From JAAAOH01 sp041686235 (GTDB lineage: Bacteria; Spirochaetota; Spirochaetia; DSM-27196; PWMO01): a stretch of 45,130 nucleotides of DNA. Where the stretch lies: positions 1-45,130 of the forward strand of contig JAWLED010000014.1 of the NCBI GenBank assembly GCA_041686235.1, given 5' to 3'. Numbering within the stretch: the first letter of the stretch is position 1; each line of letters starts with the position of its first letter. The position numbers were made by a program, and so were the translations under genes. Shown here one piece after another: positions 25,947-33,566 of this stretch. The notes below the pieces were generated by a model, which had not been told where the DNA came from, did no database searches, and was given only the letters and a program-made list of their open reading frames with translations.

Positions 25947-26822
25947 ATGGCAAGCATTATGGAGATCTCCAGACTCCGAAAGAGTTTTGGGTCGGTACGC
26001 GCCGTGGACGATATTAGTTTCGAGATTCCCGAGGGCATCTGCTTCGGGCTTCTCGGGCCGAATGGAGCCGGTAAAACCACGACGATAGAGATGATGGAGG
26101 GGATTCTCGCTCCGAGCGCGGGGAACATATTCTACCGGGGAAACCCGATAGACCGGAGATTCAAGGAACGGGTCGGCATTCAGTTTCAGAGCACCGCGCT
26201 GCCGGAGTTTATTACCGTAAAGGAAACCTTGGAGCTCTTTCGCGCCTTTTACCCCAACCCCCGTTCGGTAGACGACGTCGTAGATATTTGCTCATTGGGC
26301 GAGTTCATCGACCGTGACAACCGGAAACTCTCCGGGGGCCAGCGTCAACGGCTTCTGCTCGGAATTGCGATCATCCCGTTTCCCGATATCGTCTTCCTTG
26401 ACGAGCCGACCACCGGACTCGACCCTCAGGCTCGACGGAATTTCTGGTCTCTTATCGAGCGAATTCGTAACGAGAAAACTACCGTTGTGCTCACCACCCA
26501 TTACATGGACGAGGCGGAGCTTCTGTGCGATGAGGTTGCCATAATGGACCACGGGCATATCCTCGAACTGGATACCCCCGAGCGCTTGCTGCAGAAGCAC
26601 TTTGAGGGTGCAGTGGTGACGATTCCCAATCAGGACGACTTGTCCGGGCTCCCCGAGGGCTCACGCGTGGTTGACGACCACGTGGAGATCGTTTCCAACA
26701 ACCTCGATACCACCGTCAAACAACTCCTCGAGAATCATCGGGACCTCGACGGATTGAATATTCACAAACCCGATCTCGAGGATCTGTTCATCAAGCTTAC
26801 CGGAAGCTCGCTGCGAGCGTAG
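25947..26822 (+). CDS. ABC-2 type exporter ATPase
   Basis: A 291 aa drug/lipid-exporter ATPase of the CcmA/DrrA type. Walker A is GPNGAGKTT, the signature KLSGGQRQRLLLG, Walker B IVFLDEPTTGLDP, and the H-loop TTHYMDEAELLCD. The C-terminal about 80 residues form a small DrrA-like tail domain. It is followed 17 bases later by its permease. The divergent kinase operon begins only 78 bases away, so the two may share a regulatory region. Confidence 0.92.
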   Translation: MASIMEISRLRKSFGSVRAVDDISFEIPEGICFGLLGPNGAGKTTTIEMMEGILAPSAGNIFYRGNPIDRRFKERVGIQFQSTALPEFITVKETLELFRAFYPNPRSVDDVVDICSLGEFIDRDNRKLSGGQRQRLLLGIAIIPFPDIVFLDEPTTGLDPQARRNFWSLIERIRNEKTTVVLTTHYMDEAELLCDEVAIMDHGHILELDTPERLLQKHFEGAVVTIPNQDDLSGLPEGSRVVDDHVEIVSNNLDTTVKQLLENHRDLDGLNIHKPDLEDLFIKLTGSSLRA

Positions 26823-26839
26823 AGGAGAGAGAAGTACTC

Positions 26840-27889
26840 ATGCACGCGTTTATTGCAATGTTCAAGGCACGGACCATGGAGTTCGTCAGAGACCGAGGAA
26901 CCTTCCTGTGGAACGTGCTGTTTCCTATAGTGCTGGTGTTTGGGTTTGCCTTTGCCTTCTCCGGACAAGAGACCACCGCGTTCAAGGTCGGGGTCCTCGG
27001 ATCGCCCGAAGGTGAGGTACCGTTCATGGAAATCGAAGAGGTGGATTTCGTTCGTTACGGAGAGGGCGGGGCCACCGACTCGGCTCGTGGTGTCGACACG
27101 GCGGCCGCGGTAGACCGTTTGCGTCGACACGAGCTCGACATGGTGATCGATTTCACCGACAACGCGTATTATATCAACGAAGAATCCTCAACAGGCCCCA
27201 TACTCCGCAGGCTCTTCGAGGGCGGGCTCGCTGCCGCTGAGGAGCGAGCGTCCACGCCGGGATTTACCGAAAAGGCGGTCTCGGGAGAGCCGATCCGGTA
27301 CGTCGATTGGCTCGTGCCCGGCGTTATCGGGATGAACATGATGTTCAGCTGCCTTTTCGGCATCGGATTCGTCCTCGTGCGGTATCGAAAGAACGGTGTG
27401 CTCAAACGGTTCAAAGCGACGCCGGTTTCCGCACTCAATTTTCTCAGTGCTCAGGCGGCCAGCAGACTCATCATCGTCATTATCACTTCTATCGTGGTCT
27501 ACAGTGGAACGAACGCGTTTCTCAACTTCGTCATGAACGGGGCCTACATCAATCTGCTGCTCGTTACCACCCTCGCCATCATTTCGATGATCTCTATCGG
27601 ACTGCTTTTTGCCTCACGGCTCAAAAGCGAGGAGCTCGCAAGCGGGCTGTTGAATCTCGTGACATTTCCGATGCTTATCTTTTCGGGAGTCTTCTTCTCC
27701 CTCGAAGGTACGCCCCAATTGCTTCAGAGCTTCTCACGCGCCCTCCCGCTCACGCACTTTATCGAGGCTGCGCGCGCAATAATGCTCGAAGGCGCCGGGT
27801 TCTTCGAGGTTGCTCCGAACATGCTGTACCTCGGCGTGTTTAGCGCGATAGTGTTGTTTGTCTCGTCGCTTATGTTTCGCTGGGAGTAA
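26840..27889 (+). CDS. ABC-2 type exporter permease
   Basis: 349 aa. One transmembrane helix near the N-terminus (NVLFPIVLVFGFAFAFSG) is followed by an extracytoplasmic domain (about residues 45-150) and then five more helices, the usual ABC2_membrane_3 layout. 'VRYRKNGVLKRFKATPVS' is the coupling helix before the helix bundle, and 'LVTFPMLIFSGVFF' is the ABC-2 signature. GGAGAG precedes the ATG. Together with the upstream ATPase it should export a lipid, drug or polymer; the substrate is unknown. Confidence 0.92.
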   Translation: MHAFIAMFKARTMEFVRDRGTFLWNVLFPIVLVFGFAFAFSGQETTAFKVGVLGSPEGEVPFMEIEEVDFVRYGEGGATDSARGVDTAAAVDRLRRHELDMVIDFTDNAYYINEESSTGPILRRLFEGGLAAAEERASTPGFTEKAVSGEPIRYVDWLVPGVIGMNMMFSCLFGIGFVLVRYRKNGVLKRFKATPVSALNFLSAQAASRLIIVIITSIVVYSGTNAFLNFVMNGAYINLLLVTTLAIISMISIGLLFASRLKSEELASGLLNLVTFPMLIFSGVFFSLEGTPQLLQSFSRALPLTHFIEAARAIMLEGAGFFEVAPNMLYLGVFSAIVLFVSSLMFRWE

Positions 27890-27910
27890 GGCTCTCCCTT
27901 GAGATCGCGC

Positions 27911-27983
27911 AAGATGCGCCTGCCGGGCGCACCTCGCCGGTCGCGCCGCGCGATCGCCCCGCGCGATCGCCCCGCCGGGCGCA
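27911..27983. repeat. GC-rich palindromic/tandem repeat island
   Basis: Two head-to-tail copies of a 13-base unit (27946-27958 and 27959-27971) each contain GCGATCGC. They are flanked by inverted GATGCGCC and GGCGCATC and by two direct copies of GCCGGGCGCA. It can fold as one large hairpin. It lies between converging genes. Confidence 0.75.
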
Positions 27984-27988
27984 TCAGG

Positions 27989-28020
27989 AAAAAACAGGCC
28001 GCCCTACGCCGGGCGGCCTG
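27989..28020 (-). terminator. Intrinsic terminator of the betaine/choline-binding protein gene
   Basis: A perfect 10-bp stem (CAGGCCGCCC at 27995-28004, GGGCGGCCTG at 28011-28020) with a 6-base loop. On the minus strand it is followed by TTTTTT (27989-27994). It lies 57 bases beyond the stop of the minus-strand gene. Confidence 0.85.
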
Positions 28021-28076
28021 TACTCGCTCTCTATGTGTGATGTGCGGTCTCGTGCGGGCTGTCCCGCGTGAGGGGA

Positions 28077-29093
28077 CTAGATATCGAGAGCTTCACGTAC
28101 CGCCGGCTCGGCTGGTTCACCCTCATAGGTAGTTACACCGTCGAGCCACTCGCTCAATGGCTCAGGATTCTCCCGAAGCCACTCGGTTGCAGCGTCCCGA
28201 GCGTCGGCACCTTCGCTTATGGCGCTCATGATTTCGTTTTCCATGGTCAAGGTAAACTGAAGCTGATCAAAAAAGCGCGCGAGATTGGGGTTTTCCGAGA
28301 GATACCCGTCGCGAGCGTTGGTGTAAACGGTGGCCGCACCGTAGTCGGGGCCGAAATAGTCGTCCCCGCCTTCGAGGTAGGTCATGTCGAGATTCGTGTT
28401 CATCGGATGGGGCTCCCAGCCGAGAAATACGATCGGTTCCTCGCGAGGTGCCCGACTTTTTACCTCCGAGAGCATTCCCGCCTCGCTTGAGTCGACGACC
28501 TCGAACTCACCGAGACCAAAAGCGTCTTCGTCGATCATCTTCTGAATAAGCTGGTTACCGTCGTTTCCGGCCTCGATCCCGTGGATTTTGTACTCGAGCT
28601 CCTCGGCAAAATCCGCAATATCGCCGAAGCTCGTAAGACCCTGCTCGGCAAGAAAATCGGGAACCGCAAGCGTGTACTTTGCCCCCTCGAGGTTAACCCC
28701 GACGTTCTCTACGGTGCCTTCCTCGAAATGGGGCTCCGCAATGGAGGCCATCGAGGGATGCCAGTAGCCGAGGAAAATGTCCGCGTCGTCGGCGGCCATC
28801 CCTTCGTATGCAACCGGTACCGAAACGGTGTCCGAGCTGGTTTCGTATCCCATCGCTTCCAACACAACGCGTGTCGTTGCCGTGGTTGCTTCGATATCGA
28901 GCCAGCCGACCTCGGCGAAGCGCACCGTAGACGTTGCGTCCTCGGGGGCGGGCTCTTCGCTTTGGGTTGTCTCCGTCGACTCATCCGATTGCTGCTCTGA
29001 AGATTGCTCTTGCTCGCCGGACGAGAAGGCAAAGGCAAGAGGTAGGATAAGAACGATTGCGCTCACGAAGAGCTTCTTTGTTACACTACTCAT
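28077..29093 (-). CDS. Glycine betaine/choline ABC solute-binding protein (ProX/ChoX-like)
   Basis: 338 aa. A signal peptide (residues about 1-23, ending FAFSSG) is followed by a 35-residue acidic, Ser/Glu/Gln-rich linker and an OpuAC-type binding domain. The visible landmarks 'VRFAEVGWLDIEATTATTRVVLEAMGY', quoted here in parts (VGWLDIEATT, VLEAMGYE), 'IFLGYWHPSM' and 'VFLGWEPHPMN' hold the aromatic residues expected to cage a quaternary amine. GGAGG seven bases upstream fixes the start at 29093. No permease or ATPase is adjacent, so it is an orphan binding protein. It is divergent from the betaine-synthesis genes, which supports choline or betaine as ligand. Confidence 0.88.
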   Translation of the reverse strand: MSSVTKKLFVSAIVLILPLAFAFSSGEQEQSSEQQSDESTETTQSEEPAPEDATSTVRFAEVGWLDIEATTATTRVVLEAMGYETSSDTVSVPVAYEGMAADDADIFLGYWHPSMASIAEPHFEEGTVENVGVNLEGAKYTLAVPDFLAEQGLTSFGDIADFAEELEYKIHGIEAGNDGNQLIQKMIDEDAFGLGEFEVVDSSEAGMLSEVKSRAPREEPIVFLGWEPHPMNTNLDMTYLEGGDDYFGPDYGAATVYTNARDGYLSENPNLARFFDQLQFTLTMENEIMSAISEGADARDAATEWLRENPEPLSEWLDGVTTYEGEPAEPAVREALDI

Positions 29094-29156
29094 TTGAATC
29101 CTCCTATAGATTTCCAATAGACTACTAACTATTATCAGCACATGCAAGGGGTAATG

Positions 29157-29185
29157 ACTATATGTTTTGTTTGACCTCTTGTTAA
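29157..29185 (-). promoter_or_regulatory. Promoter of the betaine/choline-binding protein gene
   Basis: On the minus strand, TTAACA (29180-29185), a 17-base spacer and TATAGT (29157-29162), each a 5/6 match to the sigma70 consensus. This gives a leader of roughly 57 bases. Confidence 0.7.
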
Positions 29186-29270
29186 TGACGATTCGGGGTC
29201 GAAGCGCCGGATCCGTGTAACTGCAAACAATAAAGTAATATAAAAGTATCGACTAAGGCTTGCCGAAAAA

Positions 29271-29339
29271 TTGAAGCTCAGATACACTGCTGCTTAAATG
29301 TAGTCAAAATATTGGAGCACGATAGAAGTTGAGTCGTGC
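29271..29339 (+). promoter_or_regulatory. Candidate promoter and leader inverted repeat of the SDR-gbsA operon
   Basis: TTGAAG (29271-29276), 17 bases, TTAAAT (29294-29299). Downstream, GCACGA (29317-29322) and TCGTGC (29334-29339) form an inverted repeat just before the ribosome-binding site. It could be an operator or a leader hairpin. Confidence 0.4.
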
Positions 29340-29363
29340 CAACGTATGAAAGGAGAACACGGT

Positions 29364-30200
29364 ATGAGTGACAAGTATTTGTCGGGACGCGTAGCTATGA
29401 TCACCGGTGGCGCATCGGGGATGGGACGTGCGATGGCCTTTGCTTTAGCGGCGGCCGGTGCCGATATCGGAATCGGTTCTTTGCTCGGAGAGAGCTCCGC
29501 ACAGAAGGCAGAGGGTGAGTTGGTTAATAGGCCCGGAAAAGAAGAGCTCGAACGGACAAAAGCCGATATCGAGGCCTTCGGGGTCAAGTGCGTGGCGAGC
29601 GAGCTGGACGTCTGCTCGGTGGAAAGTGTGAAGGCGTTTCACCAGGCAATCCGCGATGGCCTCGGAGAGGTCGACATCCTGTGCAACGCCGCCGGTATCA
29701 CCGCCGAACATCCCGTTTCCGGGCACAGCGATGAGCTGTGGAACAAGGTTTTCGACGTGAACATGAACGGCGTCTTCCGTACCACCCGCGAGGTTCTCCC
29801 TGGGATGATAGAGCGCCGATGGGGACGCATCATCAGCATTGCCTCCACGGCCGCGAGCGTCGGTGCTGCGTACTCTCCCGCCTACTGCGGCAGCAAGGCA
29901 GCCGTTGCCGGCTTCACCAGAGCGGTGGCCCAAGAAGGCGCGGAGGCGCTGGTGACGGCCAACACGATCAGCCCCGGATGGGTGGAAACGACCTTCGGTA
30001 CCGAGTGGCTTTCCGATATTGCCGAGAAGCAGATGCATACCGACGGAAACTCCTTTATTCAGGAGCAGAAAGCGGAAAACCCGCAAAAGCGAATGATTCA
30101 GCCGGTTGAGATCGGCGCCACTGCGGCATACCTCTGCCGCGATGAGGCCCTCGGTATTACCGGACAAGACATCACCATCTCGGGCGGCTCCGCATGGTAG
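29364..30200 (+). CDS. Short-chain dehydrogenase/reductase, possible choline-pathway enzyme
   Basis: A 278 aa classical SDR. The Rossmann motif is 'TGGASGMGRA', followed by 'NAAGIT', the active-site Ser region 'ISIASTAAS' and the catalytic Tyr-x-x-x-Lys 'YCGSK'. 'NTISPGWVETTF' and 'ITGQDITISGGSAW' complete the fold. A glycine/glutamate-rich insert follows the second strand (about residues 35-60). AAAGGAG eight bases before the ATG fixes the start. It lies 8 bases before gbsA on the same transcript. By position it stands where choline dehydrogenase (GbsB/BetA) usually is, so it might oxidise choline or another alcohol to the aldehyde (inference). SDR sequence alone does not give the substrate. 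Confidence 0.85.
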   Translation: MSDKYLSGRVAMITGGASGMGRAMAFALAAAGADIGIGSLLGESSAQKAEGELVNRPGKEELERTKADIEAFGVKCVASELDVCSVESVKAFHQAIRDGLGEVDILCNAAGITAEHPVSGHSDELWNKVFDVNMNGVFRTTREVLPGMIERRWGRIISIASTAASVGAAYSPAYCGSKAAVAGFTRAVAQEGAEALVTANTISPGWVETTFGTEWLSDIAEKQMHTDGNSFIQEQKAENPQKRMIQPVEIGATAAYLCRDEALGITGQDITISGGSAW

Positions 30201-30208
30201 GAGGGAAC

Positions 30209-31708
30209 ATGGAACAGGTACTATCGCCGAAAACGACGAAACGCATGTATATCGACGGCGCGTGGACCGAAGCCGGTTCCGGTAAGACGCGGTCCATTAT
30301 CTATCCCTTTGATCAGCGTCATATTGCCACTGTGACCGAAGGCGACGTTGAAGACGCCCGCCGGGCAATCGCTGCGGCGCGGCGTGCATTCGATTCCGGC
30401 CGGTGGTCAAACACGCCGGCGGCCGAGAGAGGCCGCCTCGTGGGGCGGCTCGCGGATTTGATAGAGAGAGACGCCGAGGAGCTTGCGGCACTCGAGAGCT
30501 GGGATACGGCAAAGACCATGGAGGAGAGCCGCTGGGACATGGCCGACATCGCCGGTATCTTTCGCTACTACGCCGGGCTCGCGGATAAGGAAGGCGGCGA
30601 GTACATTGCCTCTCCGATGCCGAATACCACGAGCCGGGTCGTTCACGAGCCGGTGGGCGTGTGCGGACAGATTTCTCCGTGGAACTACCCGCTGCTACAG
30701 GCGTCCTGGAAAATGGCTCCCTCTTTGGCGGCCGGATGTACGATCGTCATGAAGCCGAGCGAAGATACTCCGCTGACCACTATTAAGGTGACCGAGCTCG
30801 CGGAGGAAGCGGGATTTCCCGCCGGGGTTGTAAACCTCGTGCTCGGGCCGGGCCCGACGGTCGGCAACGAGCTGGCGGTGCACAAGGATGTCGATCTCAT
30901 CAGCTTTACCGGTGGTATAGAGACCGGACGGAAAATCATGAGTGCGGCTACCGGCAACGTCAAAAAGATTGCGTTCGAGCTCGGTGGTAAGAATCCCAAC
31001 GTCATCTTCGCCGACACGGACTTCGAGCTCGCCGTGGACTACGTGTTGAACGGCATCTTTTTTCACGCGGGCCAGGTATGTTCCGCCGGGTCGCGCCTCA
31101 TCGTCGAAGAGAGCATGCACGATGATCTCATAGACGAGGTCGTAAAACGGGCAAAGCGCATACAGCTCGGTGACGCGTTCGACTCCAAGACGGAAATGGG
31201 ACCACTTATTTCGGAGGCCCATCGGGCAAAGGTCGAGCGCTACGTAGAGATCGGAAAGAAAGAGGGGGCGCATCTCGTGCTTGGCGGCGCGAGACCGCAG
31301 GAGCCCGAGCTCAGCAACGGGTTCTTTTATCTTCCCACTATCTTTACGAACTGCACCACCGACATGCGGATCGTGCAGGAAGAGGTGTTCGGCCCGGTGC
31401 TGACCGTGGAAACGTTCCGCACGGAGGAGGAGGCCATAGCCCTCGCCAACGACACGACCTACGGTCTTTCCGGTGCTGTGTGGACCACGGACCAGGACCG
31501 AGCCGAGCGGGTTGCCGGGGCCTTTCGCATGGGTACGGTCTGGATAAACGACTTCAACATTTACTTTGCTCAGGCCCCATGGGGTGGTTACAAGCAGTCG
31601 GGAATCGGGCGTGAGCTCGGAAAGGCCGGTCTCGAGGAATATACCGAGACGAAGCACATTTACCAGAACCACGCCACCGAGCCCGCCAACTGGTTTGGAG
31701 CCGGCTGA
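30209..31708 (+). CDS. gbsA: Betaine-aldehyde dehydrogenase (GbsA/BetB type)
   Basis: 499 aa NAD(P)+-dependent aldehyde dehydrogenase, predicted to oxidise betaine aldehyde to glycine betaine. It is very close in wording to Bacillus GbsA: 'YYAGLADKEGGEYI', 'GQISPWNYPLLQASWKMAP', 'SFTGGIETGRKIM', the catalytic Glu in 'FELGGKNPN', the catalytic Cys in 'FFHAGQVCSAGSR', 'RIVQEEVFGPVLTVETF' and 'YFAQAPWGGYKQSG'. The GGAGGG six bases upstream selects ATG 30209 over 30194. It is the second gene after the SDR. The product is an osmoprotectant, in line with the neighbouring betaine/choline-binding protein and the antiporter earlier in the window. Confidence 0.93.
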   Translation: MEQVLSPKTTKRMYIDGAWTEAGSGKTRSIIYPFDQRHIATVTEGDVEDARRAIAAARRAFDSGRWSNTPAAERGRLVGRLADLIERDAEELAALESWDTAKTMEESRWDMADIAGIFRYYAGLADKEGGEYIASPMPNTTSRVVHEPVGVCGQISPWNYPLLQASWKMAPSLAAGCTIVMKPSEDTPLTTIKVTELAEEAGFPAGVVNLVLGPGPTVGNELAVHKDVDLISFTGGIETGRKIMSAATGNVKKIAFELGGKNPNVIFADTDFELAVDYVLNGIFFHAGQVCSAGSRLIVEESMHDDLIDEVVKRAKRIQLGDAFDSKTEMGPLISEAHRAKVERYVEIGKKEGAHLVLGGARPQEPELSNGFFYLPTIFTNCTTDMRIVQEEVFGPVLTVETFRTEEEAIALANDTTYGLSGAVWTTDQDRAERVAGAFRMGTVWINDFNIYFAQAPWGGYKQSGIGRELGKAGLEEYTETKHIYQNHATEPANWFGAG

Positions 31709-31824
31709 TAGGCGTGCGTGCGGAACTCTCGGGGCTCAGGCGGTTCAGCGGAGCATCGAAATACATTGTTTATCGTGCCGACTTATGGTAGCGTAAGCCT
31801 ATCGACAACCAAGGAGTATCGGCG

Positions 31825-32319
31825 ATGATAACAAAAAAGATCGAGGACGCTTTGAATCTGCAGATGAACCGAGAGTTCTTTAACGCGCGGCTGTATTTTG
31901 CAATGGCGGGGTATTTTGATTCCCTGGATATGCCCGGGGCCACCGCCTGGATGGAAAAGCAAGCCGAAGAAGAAAACGGCCACGCCATGCGCTTTTATGA
32001 GCATATAAAGGAGCGCGGCGGCCGTGTGGTCATCTCCGAGCTCAGCGCGCCTCCGGTAGAGTGGGAGTCTCCTCTTGCAGCGTTCGAGGCCGCATACGAG
32101 CACGAATGCCGAGTTTCCCGTGAAATGGACGAGCACTGGGATCTCGCCGAAGCAGAGAAGGATAACCCAACGAAGGTGTTCCTCCACTGGTTTGTGGAAG
32201 AGCAGGTCGAAGAAGAGGCCTCAGTCGACGCGATTATCCAGCAACTCAAGAAAGTGGGAGACGAGCCGCGAGGGCTGTTCATGATCGACCAAATGCTCGC
32301 TCGCCGAGGCGAATCCTGA
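31825..32319 (+). CDS. ftn: Ferritin
   Basis: A 164 aa non-haem ferritin, forming a 24-subunit iron-storage shell. The ferroxidase-centre residues are visible: Glu in 'NREFFNARLY', Glu and His in 'EEENGHAMRFYEH', Glu in 'EHECRVSREM', and the Glu/Gln cluster in 'FVEEQVEEEA'. The length is normal for bacterial FtnA. GGAG upstream fixes the start. It stands alone between gbsA and the next operon. It stores iron and limits oxidative damage, which suits an organism rich in Fe-S enzymes. Confidence 0.93.
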   Translation: MITKKIEDALNLQMNREFFNARLYFAMAGYFDSLDMPGATAWMEKQAEEENGHAMRFYEHIKERGGRVVISELSAPPVEWESPLAAFEAAYEHECRVSREMDEHWDLAEAEKDNPTKVFLHWFVEEQVEEEASVDAIIQQLKKVGDEPRGLFMIDQMLARRGES

Positions 32320-32392
32320 TTGACCCCGGGTTCGGGATAGGCGGCGAACGGACGTTGAAAAGACGACACTCTGGTTAGGAAGGAGGGATACT

Positions 32393-32935
32393 ATGCAACT
32401 AAAACACACCGAGATCCCTGTTGAATTCATCCAAGGTCTACCTGACGGCATGAAGCTCGTTACGCGTCACGGAAAGCAGTTTCTGGTGGTCGACGAGGTA
32501 TACGGACCCAACGGGGAAGATCTCATGTCGGAGAATGTTCGCATTCACGGTGAGCGTTCGATCGAGCTGGCCGTGGATATCGGCGAGACATCAGGGTTGA
32601 TTTTTGTCGACTCCTACTGGGGCAGTCACGCAAAACTGTATAGCTTCCTCGTCGACACGAGTGCGGAGAATACGCTGGTAACGGCCCGAGTTCCTCACAC
32701 GGACACGAGTCTTATGGTACAGCGCGAGTGTAAAGCCGAAGGCTGCACCTCGGAGAGCGCAATCGAGTTGCATTTGCCGGGCACCGACAACAAAATCTAT
32801 GTGTGCGCCCGGCTTGGCTGCCCTGGGCATGAGCTCAAAATACCCGACCTTCCGGCTCCTGTTTCGGAAACGGTTAGTAGCATCAACTTTTTCGGCGCGG
32901 GCAGTATCGACGATCGATGGTTTGACAACCTTTGA
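32393..32935 (+). CDS. Conserved protein of unknown function with four cysteines
   Basis: 180 aa, soluble. Beta-rich N-terminal half with 'IHGERSIELAVDIGETSGLIFVD', quoted here as the core 'IHGERSIEL' and 'GLIFVDSYWGSHAKLYSF'. The C-terminal half has Cys113, Cys118, Cys138 and Cys143 in two CxxxxC pairs ('ECKAEGC', 'CARLGCPGH'). This suggests a zinc or Fe-S site. The ending is loop-like and negatively charged. I do not recognise a named family. GGAAGGAGGG precedes the ATG. The next gene, a CPBP membrane protein, overlaps or abuts its stop. It is the first gene of the candidate lipid-acyl operon. Confidence 0.7.
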   Translation: MQLKHTEIPVEFIQGLPDGMKLVTRHGKQFLVVDEVYGPNGEDLMSENVRIHGERSIELAVDIGETSGLIFVDSYWGSHAKLYSFLVDTSAENTLVTARVPHTDTSLMVQRECKAEGCTSESAIELHLPGTDNKIYVCARLGCPGHELKIPDLPAPVSETVSSINFFGAGSIDDRWFDNL

Positions 32936-33563
32936 CGAAAGCCTGCGCGGGCGTGGTTTTGAGCTCGCCGCCGTGCTGCTCACGGTTACCGGCTTTCTTG
33001 CTCTGGGAATAAGCTTCACTTTCATCGGCGCCGCTTCGGTGTTCTGGGCGATATACGTGGGGGCCCGCTACCGGTGGGACCCCACCGTTTTCGCCCGCTG
33101 GGGCTTTCGCCGGGAGGGCTTCGCCGCAGCGGTCCGCCTGACGTTGCCCTTTGTGCTCGCTGCTGCGGTCCTGTGTAGCGGCTTCGCCGTGGTTTCAGAG
33201 CGGGCACTACTCAACTGGAACTTCGGGTTGCTGTTAGTGCTGTATCCGCTCTGGGGCACCGTTCAGCAGTTTTTGCTTGTTGCGCTGGTTGCGGGAAACA
33301 TTGTTGCCCTGGGAAGAGGGCGCATCGGGAAGCCGACCGCCATAGTCATCACGGCGGTGCTTTTTGCAGCAATCCACCTGCCGGAGTACCCCTTGGTTGG
33401 GGCCACGTTTTTTATGGGTCTTGTTACCACCTCGGTGTACTTTCGCACGAGAAACCTGTGGGTGCTCGGAATATTTCACGGATGGGTGGCGACGGTGGTG
33501 TATTTCCTCGTTATGGGAACGGACCCGTGGTCTTCGCTTGTACTCGGCGGCCTGCGGTTGTAG
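32922..33563 (+). CDS. CPBP-family intramembrane protein with altered active site
   Basis: About 213 aa with six to seven transmembrane helices. It belongs to the CPBP (CAAX protease/bacteriocin-processing, Abi) family. The family's EExxxR motif is replaced by 'WGTVQQFLLVALV' (QQ), while 'FAAIHLP' and 'LGIFHGW' keep the second and third motif histidines. The change makes protease activity doubtful. The start is uncertain. The frame stays open upstream over the previous gene, and TTG 32922 (overlapping its stop by 14 bases) is the most compact choice without a clear ribosome-binding site. It is followed 3 bases later by the acyltransferase-fold gene. Confidence 0.72.
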   Translation: MTTFDESLRGRGFELAAVLLTVTGFLALGISFTFIGAASVFWAIYVGARYRWDPTVFARWGFRREGFAAAVRLTLPFVLAAAVLCSGFAVVSERALLNWNFGLLLVLYPLWGTVQQFLLVALVAGNIVALGRGRIGKPTAIVITAVLFAAIHLPEYPLVGATFFMGLVTTSVYFRTRNLWVLGIFHGWVATVVYFLVMGTDPWSSLVLGGLRL

Positions 33564-33566
33564 GCT

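Noticed and set aside
27911..28020. Possible CRISPR-like repeat array
   Set aside because: Only two adjacent 13-base units without spacers, and no cas genes. It reads as a palindromic element plus terminator.
30695..31672. Long minus-strand open frame opposite gbsA
   Set aside because: The GbsA frame is unambiguous, and the antisense product has no family features.
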